Shown: positions 43,339 to 52,083, counted from the first letter of the stretch. The stretch: 64,000 nt of DNA from an uncultured Erythrobacter sp. (GCA_947495555.1 CANLZI010000001.1:162861-226860); one strand, 5' to 3'. Numbers and translations are program-made. Notes: a model not told the origin generated them from the sequence alone.

Positions 43339-45336
43339 ATGAGTCTTGATCCCGCCCGCTTGCAATCCATGGCCAACGCCATTCGCGCCCTTTCGATGGA
43401 TGCGGTTCAAGCTGCCAATTCGGGCCACCCCGGAATGCCGATGGGTATGGCTGATGTGGCTACAGTTTTGTGGTCCAAATATCTGAAATTTGACCCATCG
43501 CAACCTGACTGGGCAGATCGCGACAGGTTCGTTCTGTCGGCTGGCCACGGTTCGATGCTGATCTATTCTTTGCTGCACCTGTCTGGCTATGCCGCGCCAA
43601 CGATGGATGACATCCGCAATTTCCGTCAATTGGGCAGCCCCTGTGCCGGGCACCCAGAAAACTTCCTGCTCGATGGTGTAGAATGCACCACCGGACCACT
43701 AGGCCAAGGTTTGGCGATGGCGGTTGGGATGGCGATGGCCGAACGCCAGCTTAATTCCGGTTTTGGTGACGAATTGGTCGATCACCGCACCTGGGTGGTC
43801 GCTGGCGATGGCTGCCTGATGGAGGGCATCAACCACGAAGCAATCGGTCTTGCTGGTCATCTGAAGCTGGGCCGGCTGACGGTGCTGTGGGACGATAATA
43901 ATATCACCATTGATGGCTCTGCTGACCTGTCCTCCAGCGAAGACGTAAAGGCTCGTCATGCCTCGGCGGGTTGGCATGTTGTCAGCTGCGATGGCCATGA
44001 CTTTGCCGACATCAGCCGCGCAATTGACGAAGCGATGGCTGACGAGCGCCCCTCATTGGTGGCGTGCAAGACAATCATCGGCAAGGGCGCGCCCACCAAA
44101 CAGGGCACCTCTGCAACGCATGGCGCTCCATTGGGAGCTAACGAGATTGCAGCGGCCCGCGATGTTTTGGGTTGGCCCCACGATCCATTCACCGTGCCAG
44201 ACGATGTAACCGCTGACTGGCGCTCCACTGCTGAACGCGGGACACGCGAACGCACGGCATGGCAGGCGCGCCTAGATGCATCAGGCTGCAGGGGCAAATT
44301 TGAAAGCCGGATGGCCAATGTCTGCGATCTGGCTGGACCAGCCATTGAAGGGCATATTGCTGCACTGGCTGCCGAGCCGCAAAAGGTTGCGACCAGAAAA
44401 GCGTCTGAGATGGCGCTTGGCCCGCTCACCGCTTCCATTCCGAATTTGGTCGGCGGTTCGGCCGATCTAACCGGGTCGAACAACACCAAGACGCCTAGCA
44501 CGCTGCCGTTTAGTGCCGACGATTACTCGGGCCGTTATGTTTATTACGGCATCCGCGAGTTTGGCATGGCCGCGGCGATGAACGGCATGATGCTCCACGG
44601 CGGCGTGGTCCCCTATGGCGGCACATTCCTGATCTTTAGCGATTATTGCCGCAACGCGATCCGGCTGTCCGCGCTGCAGCAGGTCGGCGCGATCTATGTG
44701 ATGACGCATGATAGCATTGGTCTTGGCGAGGATGGCCCGACCCACCAGCCGGTTGAACAGGTGATGAGCCTTCGTCTGGTGCCCAACCTCAATGTCTATC
44801 GTCCATGCGACACGATCGAGACGGCTGAATGCTGGGCCCTGGCCTTGCAAACGCCTGAGACGCCATCTGTGCTTGCTCTGTCTCGCCAAGGTCTGCCGCA
44901 ATTGCGGGGCGAGGGCGACGAGAATTGGTCAGCCAGTTCCAACCGTTGTGCCAAGGGTGGCTATCGTCTGCGCTGTGCCAATGGTGAACGCAAAGTGGTG
45001 CTGATTGCTACTGGGTCTGAGGTCGCTCTGGCGATGCAAGTGGCCGACGAATTGGAAGCACAGGGCATTGGTTCGGATGTGGTGTCTATGCCATGTACCG
45101 AATTGTTCGACGCACAAGACGATGCCTATCGGGCAGACATTCTTCCGGCTGACGTGCTTAAGGTGTCGGTCGAGGCAGGAACCAGCTTTGGCTGGGAACG
45201 CTATACCGGCACAGACGGAGTCAATATCGGCATCGACCGTTTTGGCGCATCGGCACCGGCGGGCGATCTGTTTGAAAAATTCGGATTCACTGTGAACGCA
45301 ATTGTTCCGCAAATCACCAATCAACTCAAAGGTTAA
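43339..45336 (+). CDS. tkt: Transketolase
   Basis: Transketolase moves two-carbon units between pentose, hexose and triose phosphates using thiamine diphosphate and a divalent metal. The 665-residue chain shows NSGHPGMPMGMADVATVLW near the N-terminus, DRFVLSAGHGSMLIYSLLHL, TGPLGQGLAMAVGMA, the ThDP motif GDGCLMEGINHEAIGLAGHLKL through DDNNITIDG, and YVMTHDSIGLGEDGPTHQPVEQ with its catalytic His. GGAG sits 10 bases before the ATG. It is first in a run with gap (15 bases downstream), pgk and class I aldolase. Confidence 0.97.
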   Translation: MSLDPARLQSMANAIRALSMDAVQAANSGHPGMPMGMADVATVLWSKYLKFDPSQPDWADRDRFVLSAGHGSMLIYSLLHLSGYAAPTMDDIRNFRQLGSPCAGHPENFLLDGVECTTGPLGQGLAMAVGMAMAERQLNSGFGDELVDHRTWVVAGDGCLMEGINHEAIGLAGHLKLGRLTVLWDDNNITIDGSADLSSSEDVKARHASAGWHVVSCDGHDFADISRAIDEAMADERPSLVACKTIIGKGAPTKQGTSATHGAPLGANEIAAARDVLGWPHDPFTVPDDVTADWRSTAERGTRERTAWQARLDASGCRGKFESRMANVCDLAGPAIEGHIAALAAEPQKVATRKASEMALGPLTASIPNLVGGSADLTGSNNTKTPSTLPFSADDYSGRYVYYGIREFGMAAAMNGMMLHGGVVPYGGTFLIFSDYCRNAIRLSALQQVGAIYVMTHDSIGLGEDGPTHQPVEQVMSLRLVPNLNVYRPCDTIETAECWALALQTPETPSVLALSRQGLPQLRGEGDENWSASSNRCAKGGYRLRCANGERKVVLIATGSEVALAMQVADELEAQGIGSDVVSMPCTELFDAQDDAYRADILPADVLKVSVEAGTSFGWERYTGTDGVNIGIDRFGASAPAGDLFEKFGFTVNAIVPQITNQLKG

Positions 45337-45351
45337 GTAGGAGCTTTTCTT

Positions 45352-46359
45352 ATGGCGACGAAGGTTGCAATCAACGGTTTTGGCCGCATCGGACGGCTTG
45401 TAGCGCGCGCCATTCTTGAGCGTAGCGATGATGATCTGGAACTGGTCGCAATCAACGACTTGGCCGATACAAAGTCCAATGCGCTGCTGTTCAAATATGA
45501 CAGTACGCATGGCCGCTTTGCCGGCTCGGTAGAGGTCGCTGATGGGGCAATGATTGTCGACGGCAAAAGCATTGCCGTCACGTCAGAGCGTGATCCCGGC
45601 AATCTGCCGCATGGCGAGATGGGCGTGGATATCGTGCTGGAATGCACCGGTTTCTTCCAATCGCACGAAGCCGCGGCCCCGCATTTGACCGCTGGTGCCA
45701 AGCGTGTGCTGATCTCGGCGCCGGCCAAGAACGTCTCGGCCACCGTCGTTTATGGTGTGAACCACGATATTCTGACCGCCGACGATGTGATTGTCTCCAA
45801 CGCCAGCTGCACTACCAATTGCCTTTCGCCCGTGGCGAAGGTGCTGAACGATCTGGTGGGGATTGAGCGTGGTTTCATGACCACTATCCACTCTTACACC
45901 AATGATCAGCGCATGCTGGACCAGATGCACAGCGATATGCGCCGCGCGCGTGGCGGTGCGCAGAATATGATCCCGACCACCACTGGCGCCGCAAGGGCTG
46001 TTGGTTTGGTTCTGCCGGAATTGGCTGGCAAGCTGGATGGATCGTCCGTTCGTGTCCCAACCCCCAATGTCAGCCTGGTTGATCTGGTGTTCACGCCTGG
46101 TCGTGACACATCGGCCGAGGAGCTGAACGCGGCGTTGAAGGCGGCTGCCGAAGGTCCGATGAAGGGCGTGCTGGATTATACCTCTGACCCGCTGGTCAGC
46201 AGCGATTTCAACCATCACCCCGCCAGTTCCACGGTCGACAGCCTGGAAACCAGCGTGATGGAAGGCAAGCTGGCTCGCGTCGTCAGCTGGTATGACAATG
46301 AGTGGGGCTTCTCCAATCGGATGATCGACACCGCCAAAGTCATGGCGAAGTTGCTGTAA
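45352..46359 (+). CDS. gap: Glyceraldehyde-3-phosphate dehydrogenase, type I
   Basis: GAPDH oxidises and phosphorylates glyceraldehyde-3-phosphate to 1,3-bisphosphoglycerate with NAD(P). The 335-residue chain opens with the Rossmann GFGRIGRLVARA and carries the catalytic motif SNASCTTNCLSPVAKVL, whose first Cys is the nucleophile. The VPTPNVSLVDLVF and SWYDNEWGFSNRM segments are conserved. The cofactor residue after strand two is Asp (AINDLAD), which favours NAD. AGGAG precedes the start. The gene follows tkt closely and is separated from pgk by an inverted repeat. Confidence 0.97.
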   Translation: MATKVAINGFGRIGRLVARAILERSDDDLELVAINDLADTKSNALLFKYDSTHGRFAGSVEVADGAMIVDGKSIAVTSERDPGNLPHGEMGVDIVLECTGFFQSHEAAAPHLTAGAKRVLISAPAKNVSATVVYGVNHDILTADDVIVSNASCTTNCLSPVAKVLNDLVGIERGFMTTIHSYTNDQRMLDQMHSDMRRARGGAQNMIPTTTGAARAVGLVLPELAGKLDGSSVRVPTPNVSLVDLVFTPGRDTSAEELNAALKAAAEGPMKGVLDYTSDPLVSSDFNHHPASSTVDSLETSVMEGKLARVVSWYDNEWGFSNRMIDTAKVMAKLL

Positions 46360-46367
46360 TCCTCTTG

Positions 46368-46434
46368 CGCTGATCCTGAGTTTGTCCAACAGTGGGCGCT
46401 CGCCTCAAACACTTAGACAGGCTCAGGATGAGCG
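46368..46434. repeat. REP-like inverted repeat between gap and pgk
   Basis: The arms pair CGCT/AGCG, ATCCTGAG/CTCAGGAT and GTC/GAC around a 29-nt middle. The right arm GACAGGCTCAGGATGAGCGG matches, from memory, a repeat common in sphingomonad intergenic regions. It ends just before the GGAG of pgk, so it may set the relative expression of gap and pgk. Confidence 0.75.
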
Positions 46435-46443
46435 GAGTTCTCA

Positions 46444-47643
46444 ATGCCAAATTTCAAGACACTTGATGATCTGGGCGAGGTGACCGGCAAGGTCGCGCTC
46501 GTTCGTGTCGATCTGAACCTGCCGATGGCAGAGGGCCGGGCAAGCGATCTCACCCGTGTTGAGATGGTCAAGGACACCATCCTTGAGCTGGCCGACAAGG
46601 GCGCCAAGGTCTTGCTGCTGGCACACTTCGGCCGCCCCAATGGCGCGCGATCTTCTGTTCTGAGCACGAGCATGGTGCAGGGCGATGTTGAACGTGTCCT
46701 AGACCGCGAGATCATGTTCATTCCCGAAGTCTCCGGTCCGGTGGTGGACCAATCCATCGGCATCTTGGGCAATGGCGACATCGGCCTACTGGACAATGTG
46801 CGTTTTTGGCCAGGTGAAGAAGCCAATGATGCCGCATTTGCCAAGAGCATTGCCGCGCATGGTGATTTCTACGTCAACGATGCTTTCTCTGCCGCACATC
46901 GTGCACATGGTTCCACCGAGGGCTTGGCGCATCTTCTGCCGGCCTATGCCGGGCGAGCCATGGAACGCGAGCTGACCGCATTGGATGCAGCATTGGGTAA
47001 TCCTGAAGCGCCAGTTGCTGCGGTTGTGGGCGGGGCAAAAGTATCGACCAAATTGGCCGTCCTGGAAAATCTTGTCGGCAAGGTCCAGCATCTGATTATT
47101 GGCGGCGGGATGGCCAACACTTTCCTTGCAGCGCGAGGCGTGGATGTTGGCAACAGCCTGTGCGAGCACGATCTGACCGATACGGCTAACGCCATTATGG
47201 ACAAGGCCGATCATGCGGGCTGCACGGTGCACTTGCCCTATGACGTGGCCGTGGCGACCGAGTTTGCTGCAAACCCGCAAAGTTTGCGGATATGCAATGT
47301 GCATGAGGTGGCCAGCTACGAGATGATCTTGGACGTTGGACCGCTGGCCGCGGAAGCCTTGGCAGACGTTTTAAAGACTTGCCGCACATTGGTATGGAAT
47401 GGCCCCATGGGAGCGTTTGAGATCGAGCCTTTTGATGCTGCCACTGTTGCATTGGCCAAGACGGCCGCCGCTTTGACGCAAGAGGGATCCTTGATCTCTG
47501 TCTGTGGTGGCGGGGACACCGTGGCGGCATTGGCGCATGCCGGTGTGACCGATACCGTGACCTATGTCTCAAGTGCCGGCGGTGCCTTCCTGGAATGGAT
47601 GGAGGGCAAGACATTGCCCGGTGTCGCGGCCTTGCAGGGCTGA
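46444..47643 (+). CDS. pgk: Phosphoglycerate kinase
   Basis: PGK transfers phosphate from 1,3-bisphosphoglycerate to ADP. The 399-residue chain has the N-terminal substrate signature VALVRVDLNLPM followed by LLLAHFGRPNG, FYVNDAFSAAHRAH, VVGGAKVSTKLAVLENLV, and the C-terminal SVCGGGDTVAALAHAGV with VSSAGGAFLEWMEGKTLPG. All landmarks are present. It is the third gene of the carbon-metabolism run. GGAG of the ribosome site abuts the REP-like repeat, and an NTF2-like gene follows 16 bases after the stop. Confidence 0.97.
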   Translation: MPNFKTLDDLGEVTGKVALVRVDLNLPMAEGRASDLTRVEMVKDTILELADKGAKVLLLAHFGRPNGARSSVLSTSMVQGDVERVLDREIMFIPEVSGPVVDQSIGILGNGDIGLLDNVRFWPGEEANDAAFAKSIAAHGDFYVNDAFSAAHRAHGSTEGLAHLLPAYAGRAMERELTALDAALGNPEAPVAAVVGGAKVSTKLAVLENLVGKVQHLIIGGGMANTFLAARGVDVGNSLCEHDLTDTANAIMDKADHAGCTVHLPYDVAVATEFAANPQSLRICNVHEVASYEMILDVGPLAAEALADVLKTCRTLVWNGPMGAFEIEPFDAATVALAKTAAALTQEGSLISVCGGGDTVAALAHAGVTDTVTYVSSAGGAFLEWMEGKTLPGVAALQG

Positions 47644-47659
47644 GGGCAAAGAGGACATT

Positions 47660-48085
47660 ATGGCCGACGTAACCGCCATCTTAGAAGCAAATGAACTGCG
47701 TTTTATGCAGTGTTGGATGCACCGCGATACGAGCGGCATCAAGCAGATTGCCGCGCGCGATTTCATGATGCTGATCGGGACCAATCCTCCGCAACTGCTT
47801 GACCGACCAAGCTTTGTTGCAGCGATGGAAAAAGACTTTCGTTGCACAGGGTTTCGCTTGGGCGAAAGCTTTGTCCGCCGACATGGCCGTTCGGCCTGGT
47901 ACAGCGCTGGCGTTCAGCTGGAATTGCGATTGGGTGCCAAAGAATGGAGCGGTGACTTTCTGGTCACCGACATGTGGCGCAAGCCGCGCTTTGGGGGTTG
48001 GAAATTGATGGAGCGCAGCCTGTCACAATTCCAATCAAGCGATGAATTTGCGGACAAAATTAGGATGTTGCAGCTTTGGACATGA
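47660..48085 (+). CDS. NTF2-like (DUF4440/SnoaL type) protein
   Basis: A 141-residue protein with the pattern of the NTF2-like alpha-plus-beta barrel: an N-terminal helix (ILEANELRFMQCWMHRDTSGIKQIAARDFMMLIG), a second helix DRPSFVAAMEKDF, then alternating strands rich in aromatic residues (SAWYSAGVQLELRLGAKEWSGDFLVTDMWRK, GGWKLMERSLS). Such folds serve many small-molecule enzymes and binding proteins, and nothing here fixes the ligand. GAGGA precedes the ATG, 16 bases after pgk, and the next gene overlaps by 4 bases, so it belongs to the glycolytic transcript. Confidence 0.7.
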   Translation: MADVTAILEANELRFMQCWMHRDTSGIKQIAARDFMMLIGTNPPQLLDRPSFVAAMEKDFRCTGFRLGESFVRRHGRSAWYSAGVQLELRLGAKEWSGDFLVTDMWRKPRFGGWKLMERSLSQFQSSDEFADKIRMLQLWT

Positions 48086-48528
48086 GCGATGAAAGCGAAT
48101 TTGAGGGCCTGTTGAAGGCCACTGAAGGCGAATTTGCTGGTTGGTCCAATTGGCCGGGGGATCCTTACGAAACGCGCTCTGGCCCGTTTTTTATGCGACG
48201 CGACGAAGATGGCTCCATTGTCAGCGCCTTTAGGGCTGAAGACCGCCACATGAATGGTGGAGGATTTTTGCATGGCGGCTGTATGATGACCTTTGCCGAT
48301 TTTGCTCTGTTCGCCATCGCTCATGACGAGATGGACGGTGATTTTGGTGTGACCATGAATCTTTCGGGAGATTTTCTAGGGGCAGTGCCTCCCGGTGCTT
48401 TGGTGGAGGCGCGCGGGGAAGTGACGCGCGGCGGGGGTAAGACGATCTTTGCGCGCGGGTTGATCACTGGCAATGGGGAACCGGCTTTCAGTTTTACCGG
48501 GATCATCCGGCGATTCCCCAAGAAATAG
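48082..48528 (+). CDS. PaaI-family hotdog thioesterase
   Basis: A 148-residue hotdog-fold protein resembling PaaI/YbgC-type acyl-CoA thioesterases. The key motif is MNGGGFLHGGCMMTFADFALFAIA, where HGG starts the central helix, followed by VTMNLSGDFLGAVPPGALVEARGEV and TRGGGKTIFARGLI strands. The position of the expected catalytic Asp/Asn (ADFALF) is compatible with activity. The start at 48082 overlaps the NTF2-like stop (ATGA). The acyl-CoA substrate is unknown. Its place inside a tkt-gap-pgk-aldolase run is unexplained. Confidence 0.82.
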   Translation: MSDESEFEGLLKATEGEFAGWSNWPGDPYETRSGPFFMRRDEDGSIVSAFRAEDRHMNGGGFLHGGCMMTFADFALFAIAHDEMDGDFGVTMNLSGDFLGAVPPGALVEARGEVTRGGGKTIFARGLITGNGEPAFSFTGIIRRFPKK

Positions 48529-48583
48529 CTTTGGCCGCATGGGGCAGATCGGTCGCTTTGGTCGAGGCCAGAGGCGCGCAGGC

Positions 48584-48606
48584 TTGAAAACAAGATAAGT
48601 GTTCAA
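48584..48606. promoter_or_regulatory. Inverted repeat upstream of the aldolase gene
   Basis: TTGAAAAC-N7-GTGTTCAA (one mismatch) lies about 90 bases before the aldolase start in a 164-base gap. It could be an operator or part of a separate aldolase promoter. Confidence 0.3.
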
Positions 48607-48692
48607 ATGGCTACCAACGGCGGTTGCGAGAGAACGGCTCGCTGTCTAAGTGCCCACCACGGCATAGGTATGCACAAACAAGGATGACTCGC

Positions 48693-49583
48693 ATGAATCT
48701 CGACCAAATGACCGCACAGATTGCGACTGCTGATGGCTTTATTGCCGCACTCGATCAGTCAGGCGGATCAACCCCCAAGGCGTTGCGCGGTTACGGTGTC
48801 GAAGATGACGAATGGAATGGCGACGAAGAAATGTTCGCCAAAATTCACGAAATGCGCAGCCGCGTGATCACCTCGCCCAGCTTCGGCAACGGTCGGGTGA
48901 TTGGCGCGATTCTGTTCGAACGCACCATGGACAGCCAGGTGGATGGCCGGTCAACCGCAGACGCCCTCAAGGCTCGCGGGGTGGTTCCTTTCATCAAGGT
49001 GGACCAGGGATTGGCGGACGAAGCCAATGGTGTTCAGGTGATGAAACCCCTCGATAAATTGCCTGCACTGCTGGAAAAGTCGGTTGGCAATGGCATGTTC
49101 GGCACAAAGATGCGGTCTGTGATCAAATCGTCCAATGCTGCCGGTATAGCTGCCATTGTCGAGCAACAATTCGCAGTCGGTAATCAGATCGCCGATGCCG
49201 GCTTGATGCCGATGCTGGAACCTGAATATGACATCACGGCTGACGATCGTGCCGAGGGCGAGGCAATTTTGCTGGCCGAGATTATGAAGGGCCTGGATGC
49301 TCTGCCGGAAGGCCGGAAAGTCATGCTAAAATTGTCCATTCCGGTTCAGGCAGGCTTGTACGCGCCAGTAATTGCGCATCCCAACGTGTTGCGTGTGGTT
49401 GCCTTGTCTGGTGGGTACTCGACCGATGACGCTTGCGAGCACCTGGCCAGAAACGGCGGCATGATCGCCAGCTTTAGCCGGGGTTTGCTGCAGGATCTGC
49501 GCAAAGGTCAGTCAGACGCTGAATTTGACGCCGTCTTGGGTAAGGCAATCGATCAGATCGCCTGCGCTTCTGCCGAGGGCTGA
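48693..49583 (+). CDS. Fructose-bisphosphate aldolase, class I
   Basis: A 296-residue Schiff-base aldolase that splits or forms fructose 1,6-bisphosphate. It belongs to the small bacterial class I type: IAALDQSGGSTPKALRGYGV at the start, GAILFERTMDSQVDGRS, VVPFIKVDQGL, MPMLEPEYDI, and VMLKLSIPVQAGLY where the Lys in L-K-L-S-I-P is the expected Schiff-base residue. The start at 48693 is chosen for AGGA 8 bases upstream; ATG 48684 would add three residues. It continues the tkt-gap-pgk run, though a 164-base gap could hold its own promoter. Confidence 0.94.
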   Translation: MNLDQMTAQIATADGFIAALDQSGGSTPKALRGYGVEDDEWNGDEEMFAKIHEMRSRVITSPSFGNGRVIGAILFERTMDSQVDGRSTADALKARGVVPFIKVDQGLADEANGVQVMKPLDKLPALLEKSVGNGMFGTKMRSVIKSSNAAGIAAIVEQQFAVGNQIADAGLMPMLEPEYDITADDRAEGEAILLAEIMKGLDALPEGRKVMLKLSIPVQAGLYAPVIAHPNVLRVVALSGGYSTDDACEHLARNGGMIASFSRGLLQDLRKGQSDAEFDAVLGKAIDQIACASAEG

Positions 49584-49590
49584 ACCCCGA

Positions 49591-49959
49591 TCAGCGCGAT
49601 GGGTTGAAGGTAAAATCCAGCGCGTATTTCTTTAGGTGAATGGCTCCGCGTCCGGTTGCTGGCGTGCCAGCAGAGGTGAGCGTCAACGTACCGCCGTTGA
49701 CCGCCATTGGCTTGCCCATTTCCAGTGAAACTTCGCGCTGATCATCGCCATCGGTGATGATGGCAGCGACCAGCAATTGGTTGTCCCGGGTGCAGAAGTA
49801 TGAATCCCCGCAACGCGAATCTTTGATGATGCCAAAAGCTGTGACCGAAAGAGTTTCAGTAATTGGGGCAGCTTCAAAGATAGCAACATTTTGGACAAAT
49901 GTTGGCGCGCCGGATGTTGCCATCAATAGAAGGGCGCTCGCGATTGCGGGGTGGGGCAT
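49591..49959 (-). CDS. Small secreted protein of unknown function (122 aa)
   Basis: I do not recognise this family. The N-terminus MPHPAIASALLLMATSGAPTFVQ looks like a weak Sec signal. The mature part is beta-rich with two Cys close together (DSRCGDSYFCTRD), which could form a disulfide in the periplasm, and ends IHLKKYALDFTFNPSR. AGGAGA sits 6 bases before the ATG, which supports real translation. It converges on the aldolase gene (7 bases apart) and diverges from thiE. Confidence 0.65.
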   Translation of the reverse strand: MPHPAIASALLLMATSGAPTFVQNVAIFEAAPITETLSVTAFGIIKDSRCGDSYFCTRDNQLLVAAIITDGDDQREVSLEMGKPMAVNGGTLTLTSAGTPATGRGAIHLKKYALDFTFNPSR

Positions 49960-50113
49960 AAGAAATCTCCTGATCAGGTCAGTGTCAGCATAGTCTGCTG
50001 GTGTCAGGAGTATGCTTTCAACTGTCCTGAATGGGCACAGTTTCGGTGAAGGTTAACGCGCATGGGCGGCAAATGACATTGCGCGTTTCCAGCGTGCCGT
50101 TATTGAGGGGGCA

Positions 50114-50755
50114 ATGGAACATCAGCTACCCCCGACACAGCTTTATCTGATCTCGCCACTGGAAGTTGGCGGCGATTTTCCCGATCGATTGGAGCGCGCG
50201 ATTACCGCCGGTGACGGCGCAGTTGCGGCCTTTCAATTCCGGGTCAAAGATATGGATCAGCACCAAGCTGCAGCTTTGGCAGAGCCATTGCAGGCGATCT
50301 GTGTGGCGCATGAGGTTGCCTTTATCGTCAATGACAGCGTTGCGCTGGCCAAGCGCCTAAAGGCTGATGGAGTGCATCTGGGGCAGAAAGATGGCTCTCC
50401 CAAGGAAGCGCGCGAGGAGTTGGGGCGTGAGGCCCAGATTGGCGTGACCTGTCATGCGTCCAAGCATCTTGCCATGGAAGCTGGCGAGGCGGGGGCAGAC
50501 TATGTCGCATTTGGGGCATTTTATCCCAGCACCACCAAGGAAACAGAACATCGGCCCGAGCCGGAAGTGTTGGAATGGTGGAGCGGATTGTTCGAGATAC
50601 CTTGCGTTGCCATCGGCGGCATTACGCCAGACAATTGCGCACCCTTGGTGGCCGCCGGCGCGGACTTCCTTGCCGTCTCAGGGGCAGTTTGGGCAGGCGA
50701 TGAACAGGCGGCAGTGCGTAAATTCGTCACCAGCCTTGCTAAGGCTCAAGGGTGA
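50114..50755 (+). CDS. thiE: Thiamine-phosphate synthase
   Basis: ThiE joins the thiazole and pyrimidine halves of vitamin B1. The 213-residue TIM barrel shows AFQFRVKDMDQHQ, FIVNDSVALAKRLKADGVHLGQKDGS (binding the pyrimidine diphosphate), IGVTCHASKHLAMEAGEAGADYVAFGAFYPSTTKE and VAIGGITPDNCAPLVAAGADFLAVSGAVW (phosphate loop), all in order. I see no TPP riboswitch in the 154 bases upstream, which is notable for a thiamine gene. An M23 protein gene follows 33 bases later. Confidence 0.94.
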   Translation: MEHQLPPTQLYLISPLEVGGDFPDRLERAITAGDGAVAAFQFRVKDMDQHQAAALAEPLQAICVAHEVAFIVNDSVALAKRLKADGVHLGQKDGSPKEAREELGREAQIGVTCHASKHLAMEAGEAGADYVAFGAFYPSTTKETEHRPEPEVLEWWSGLFEIPCVAIGGITPDNCAPLVAAGADFLAVSGAVWAGDEQAAVRKFVTSLAKAQG

Positions 50756-50788
50756 TTTCAGGCCGGAATTACGATAGGATACAACCAT

Positions 50789-51499
50789 ATGACATTCTTT
50801 GACCGCCTGCTCACCATCATCATCACCGCCACTCTGACATCGGCGGTGTGGATCGTTGCGGGCGGAAGCTTGATCGAGCTGACCGAAGACCGCAGCGCTC
50901 CTGCAGCTGTAGAACAGCCTGATGCAGTGACGCCCGCTGAGCAAAATGTTGCCGCAACTCCAGCCCCACCTTCGGCAGAACAGGGCCTTCAGGACCTGCC
51001 GGCGCCAGAGGATCTGCCTGCCACTTCAACTCCAGAACCGGGAGAGGCAACCTTGATGATCCCGGTCAAGAATGTGCGGGCGATTGATCTGATCGATACA
51101 TTCTTGGATCAACGTGATGGTCAGGCTCGTCTTCATGAGGCGATCGATATTGAGGCACCGGCGGGAACGGCCGTGGTGGCCGCAGCACCTGGCACTATCG
51201 AGAAGATGTTTCTCTCTAAAGTAACTGGCGAGACCATGTATGTCCGCTCGACGGACCGGCGTACGATTCATGTCTATTCGCACTTGGACAGCTTTGCCGA
51301 AGGTTTAAAGGAAGGGCAGCGCATTCGTCGTGGCCAAAGATTGGGCGAAGTCGGCGCTGCGAGTGCGACCGGTGGCGGAGACGGTGAAGCGCCGCATCTG
51401 CATTTTGCGATGTTGCGCACAACGGCTGATGCCGATTGGTGGGAGCCAGCCAATGCGGTAAATCCTTATCCATTGCTCACCAAGAGCTTGAGAGACTAG
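50789..51499 (+). CDS. M23 family metallopeptidase, membrane-anchored
   Basis: A 236-residue envelope protein. It has one N-terminal membrane helix (LLTIIITATLTSAVWIVAGGSL), a Pro/Ala/Glu-rich linker (about 30-85) and a C-terminal M23 (LytM-like) domain. Zinc ligands appear as H and D in LHEAIDIEAPAGTAVVAA and as HLHF near the end, so the endopeptidase could be active on cross-links of peptidoglycan. AGGA precedes the ATG. It may be co-transcribed with thiE. It converges on a small secreted protein gene across palindromic DNA. Confidence 0.85.
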   Translation: MTFFDRLLTIIITATLTSAVWIVAGGSLIELTEDRSAPAAVEQPDAVTPAEQNVAATPAPPSAEQGLQDLPAPEDLPATSTPEPGEATLMIPVKNVRAIDLIDTFLDQRDGQARLHEAIDIEAPAGTAVVAAAPGTIEKMFLSKVTGETMYVRSTDRRTIHVYSHLDSFAEGLKEGQRIRRGQRLGEVGAASATGGGDGEAPHLHFAMLRTTADADWWEPANAVNPYPLLTKSLRD

Positions 51500-51535
51500 G
51501 CCTAGACCTCGCGAGATCTAGCTCAGACCTAGCCC
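51496..51535. terminator. Palindrome-rich segment between convergent genes
   Basis: CTAGGCCTAG (51496-51505) overlaps the near-palindrome CTAGACCTCGCGAGATCTAG (51502-51521), and CAGACC recurs in the next 20 bases. The placement after the M23 stop and before the end of the opposing gene suggests a transcription end, but no T-run is present. Confidence 0.4.
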
Positions 51536-51548
51536 AGACCGGGCAAGA

Positions 51549-51947
51549 TCAGGTCAAGCTCGTCCGCGAGCAGATCAACTTCCCGAGCGAGCCGTCACTT
51601 TCTAACTTTTGCAGTTCATGCGTTCCGGTGTGGCGAAATTTTTGCCCACGCTTTGGACCGCTGGTGAAAGTGAAATGCTTTCCCTTGAGAAGATAGTTTC
51701 CGCGCCCTTGCGCTGTCGAGTAACTCGATGATGCGCCGATGGTGAAGCTTTCTTCGGCAATATAGCGCATCGGCGCTAGCTCGGCATCGCCGGGCAGGGC
51801 GCATTGATAGGTGCCTCGCGGCATCGTTTTCAGCGTGCTGCCGTCAAATGCCAAGGCAGGCGCAGCAGCCCCTACGATCATGGCTACAGCCAGGGCGGGC
51901 ACCAGTTGGCGGGCCGGTGAAGCGGCAAGAGCAAGTACTGTCTTCAT
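51549..51947 (-). CDS. Small secreted protein of unknown function (about 132 aa)
   Basis: I do not recognise the family. A signal peptide is clear (MKTVLALAAS to AAAPALA). The mature ~100 residues carry two Cys (TYQCALPGD and KLICSRTS) likely to form a disulfide, and beta-type stretches YIAEESFTIGASSSYST and GNYLLKGKHFTFTSGPK. The start is uncertain: ATG 51947 gives the usual signal length, while ATG 51965 adds six residues; neither has well-spaced ribosome bases. It is divergent from efp and converges on the M23 gene. A periplasmic or surface role is inferred only from the signal. Confidence 0.65.
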   Translation of the reverse strand: MKTVLALAASPARQLVPALAVAMIVGAAAPALAFDGSTLKTMPRGTYQCALPGDAELAPMRYIAEESFTIGASSSYSTAQGRGNYLLKGKHFTFTSGPKRGQKFRHTGTHELQKLESDGSLGKLICSRTSLT

Positions 51948-52083
51948 AGGCGAGCGATCTATCATTCCTTGCGCTATATCGCCAGCCTGCTTGCCCCGAG
52001 ATGAAGCGTAAGCTAAGGCGCGCCCGAGTTCTCGGACCTAGTTTACCGGATGGTTCATCCGATCCCCACAAGAAGGCAATCCC

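Noticed and set aside
49960..50113. TPP riboswitch before thiE
   Set aside because: The 154-base gap lacks the CTGAGA-type core and the paired arms of the thi-box.
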